A DNA stretch of 64,000 nt from DATARH01 sp963773625 (GTDB lineage Bacteria; Pseudomonadota; Alphaproteobacteria; ATCC43930; CGMCC-115725). Below are positions 64,000 to 64,000 of the stretch, one piece after another. The notes beneath the pieces are model-generated. The model was not told where the DNA came from and did no database searches. It saw only the letters and a program-made list of their open reading frames with translations. The number at the start of each line of letters is the position of its first letter. The first letter of the stretch is position 1. The stretch spans positions 1-64,000 of the forward strand of contig CAVZCJ010000002.1 in NCBI GenBank assembly GCA_963773625.1, written 5' to 3'. A program made the translations under genes and the position numbers.

Positions 64000-64000
64000 G

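Overview
The window reads as a GC-rich alphaproteobacterial chromosome segment. Evidence: split pntAA/pntAB/pntB, a COQ9-family gene, a Usg-family gene, a MucR zinc-finger regulator, an S21 of alphaproteobacterial type, and rhizobial-style accessory genes (an ABC_sub_bind solute-binding protein, a multi-GAF histidine kinase, IS110, a Cys-rich secreted protein). An Irr/ICE-like box before katG also fits. Order-level placement (Hyphomicrobiales versus Rhodospirillales) cannot be settled from sequence reading alone. REGION 1 (1-2.7 kb): 3' end of a cysteine synthase, a nitroreductase, and two abutting mobile-element remnants (phage terminase C-terminus and an IS110 tail). REGION 2 (2.7-11.9 kb), the most interesting part: an apparent eight-gene minus-strand operon (9504 down to 2720) encodes a small membrane peptide, a CuA subunit II, a B-family heme-copper subunit I whose active-site Tyr is replaced by Gln (H-S-S-Q-Q instead of H-x-x-x-Y), heme O synthase, a SCO/SenC copper chaperone, a fusion of diheme cytochrome b with two [4Fe-4S] clusters and an MvhD-like domain, a membrane-anchored unknown, and a bacteriohemerythrin. 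It is read away from an FNR/Dnr-type box and lies next to an NsrR-type nitric-oxide sensor gene. I infer an NO-detoxifying or NO-reducing system of the sNOR (NorSY-SenC) kind with an unusual redox partner. REGION 3 (12-20 kb): accessory debris, with a truncated fabF-like pseudogene, dispersed repeats, an ABC_sub_bind protein, a frameshifted IS110 copy, and a multi-GAF histidine kinase with its response regulator. REGION 4 (20-25 kb): a catabolic-looking group made of a ThDP enzyme facing a three-gene set (carboxymuconolactone-decarboxylase-like protein, amidohydrolase, alpha/beta hydrolase). REGION 5 (25-29 kb): ECF sigma factor, anti-sigma, response regulator and sensor kinase packed as one transcription unit. 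REGION 6 (29-64 kb): mostly core genes. These are proton-translocating transhydrogenase, L,D-transpeptidase, rpsU, def, coq9, fhs with 5-formyl-THF cyclo-ligase, mucR, methylmalonyl-CoA mutase, katG, heme A synthase, usg, ruvX, gatCAB (with a CmcJ-like oxygenase between gatA and gatB), hpt, AI-2E transporter, a cysteine-dioxygenase-like cupin, OmpA lipoprotein, GH1 glycosidase, SMP-30 lactonase, Flp pilin, LigB-type dioxygenase, a ChW-repeat protein, tRNA-Ser(TGA), tRNA-Lys(CTT) and a secreted hydrolase. CAVEAT: about twenty otherwise well-conserved genes, including essential ones (gatA, pntAA, katG, COX15), carry single-base frameshifts, often in G/C runs. This looks like uncorrected indel error in an assembly rather than biology, so broken genes here should be read as probably intact in the organism unless marked pseudogene.
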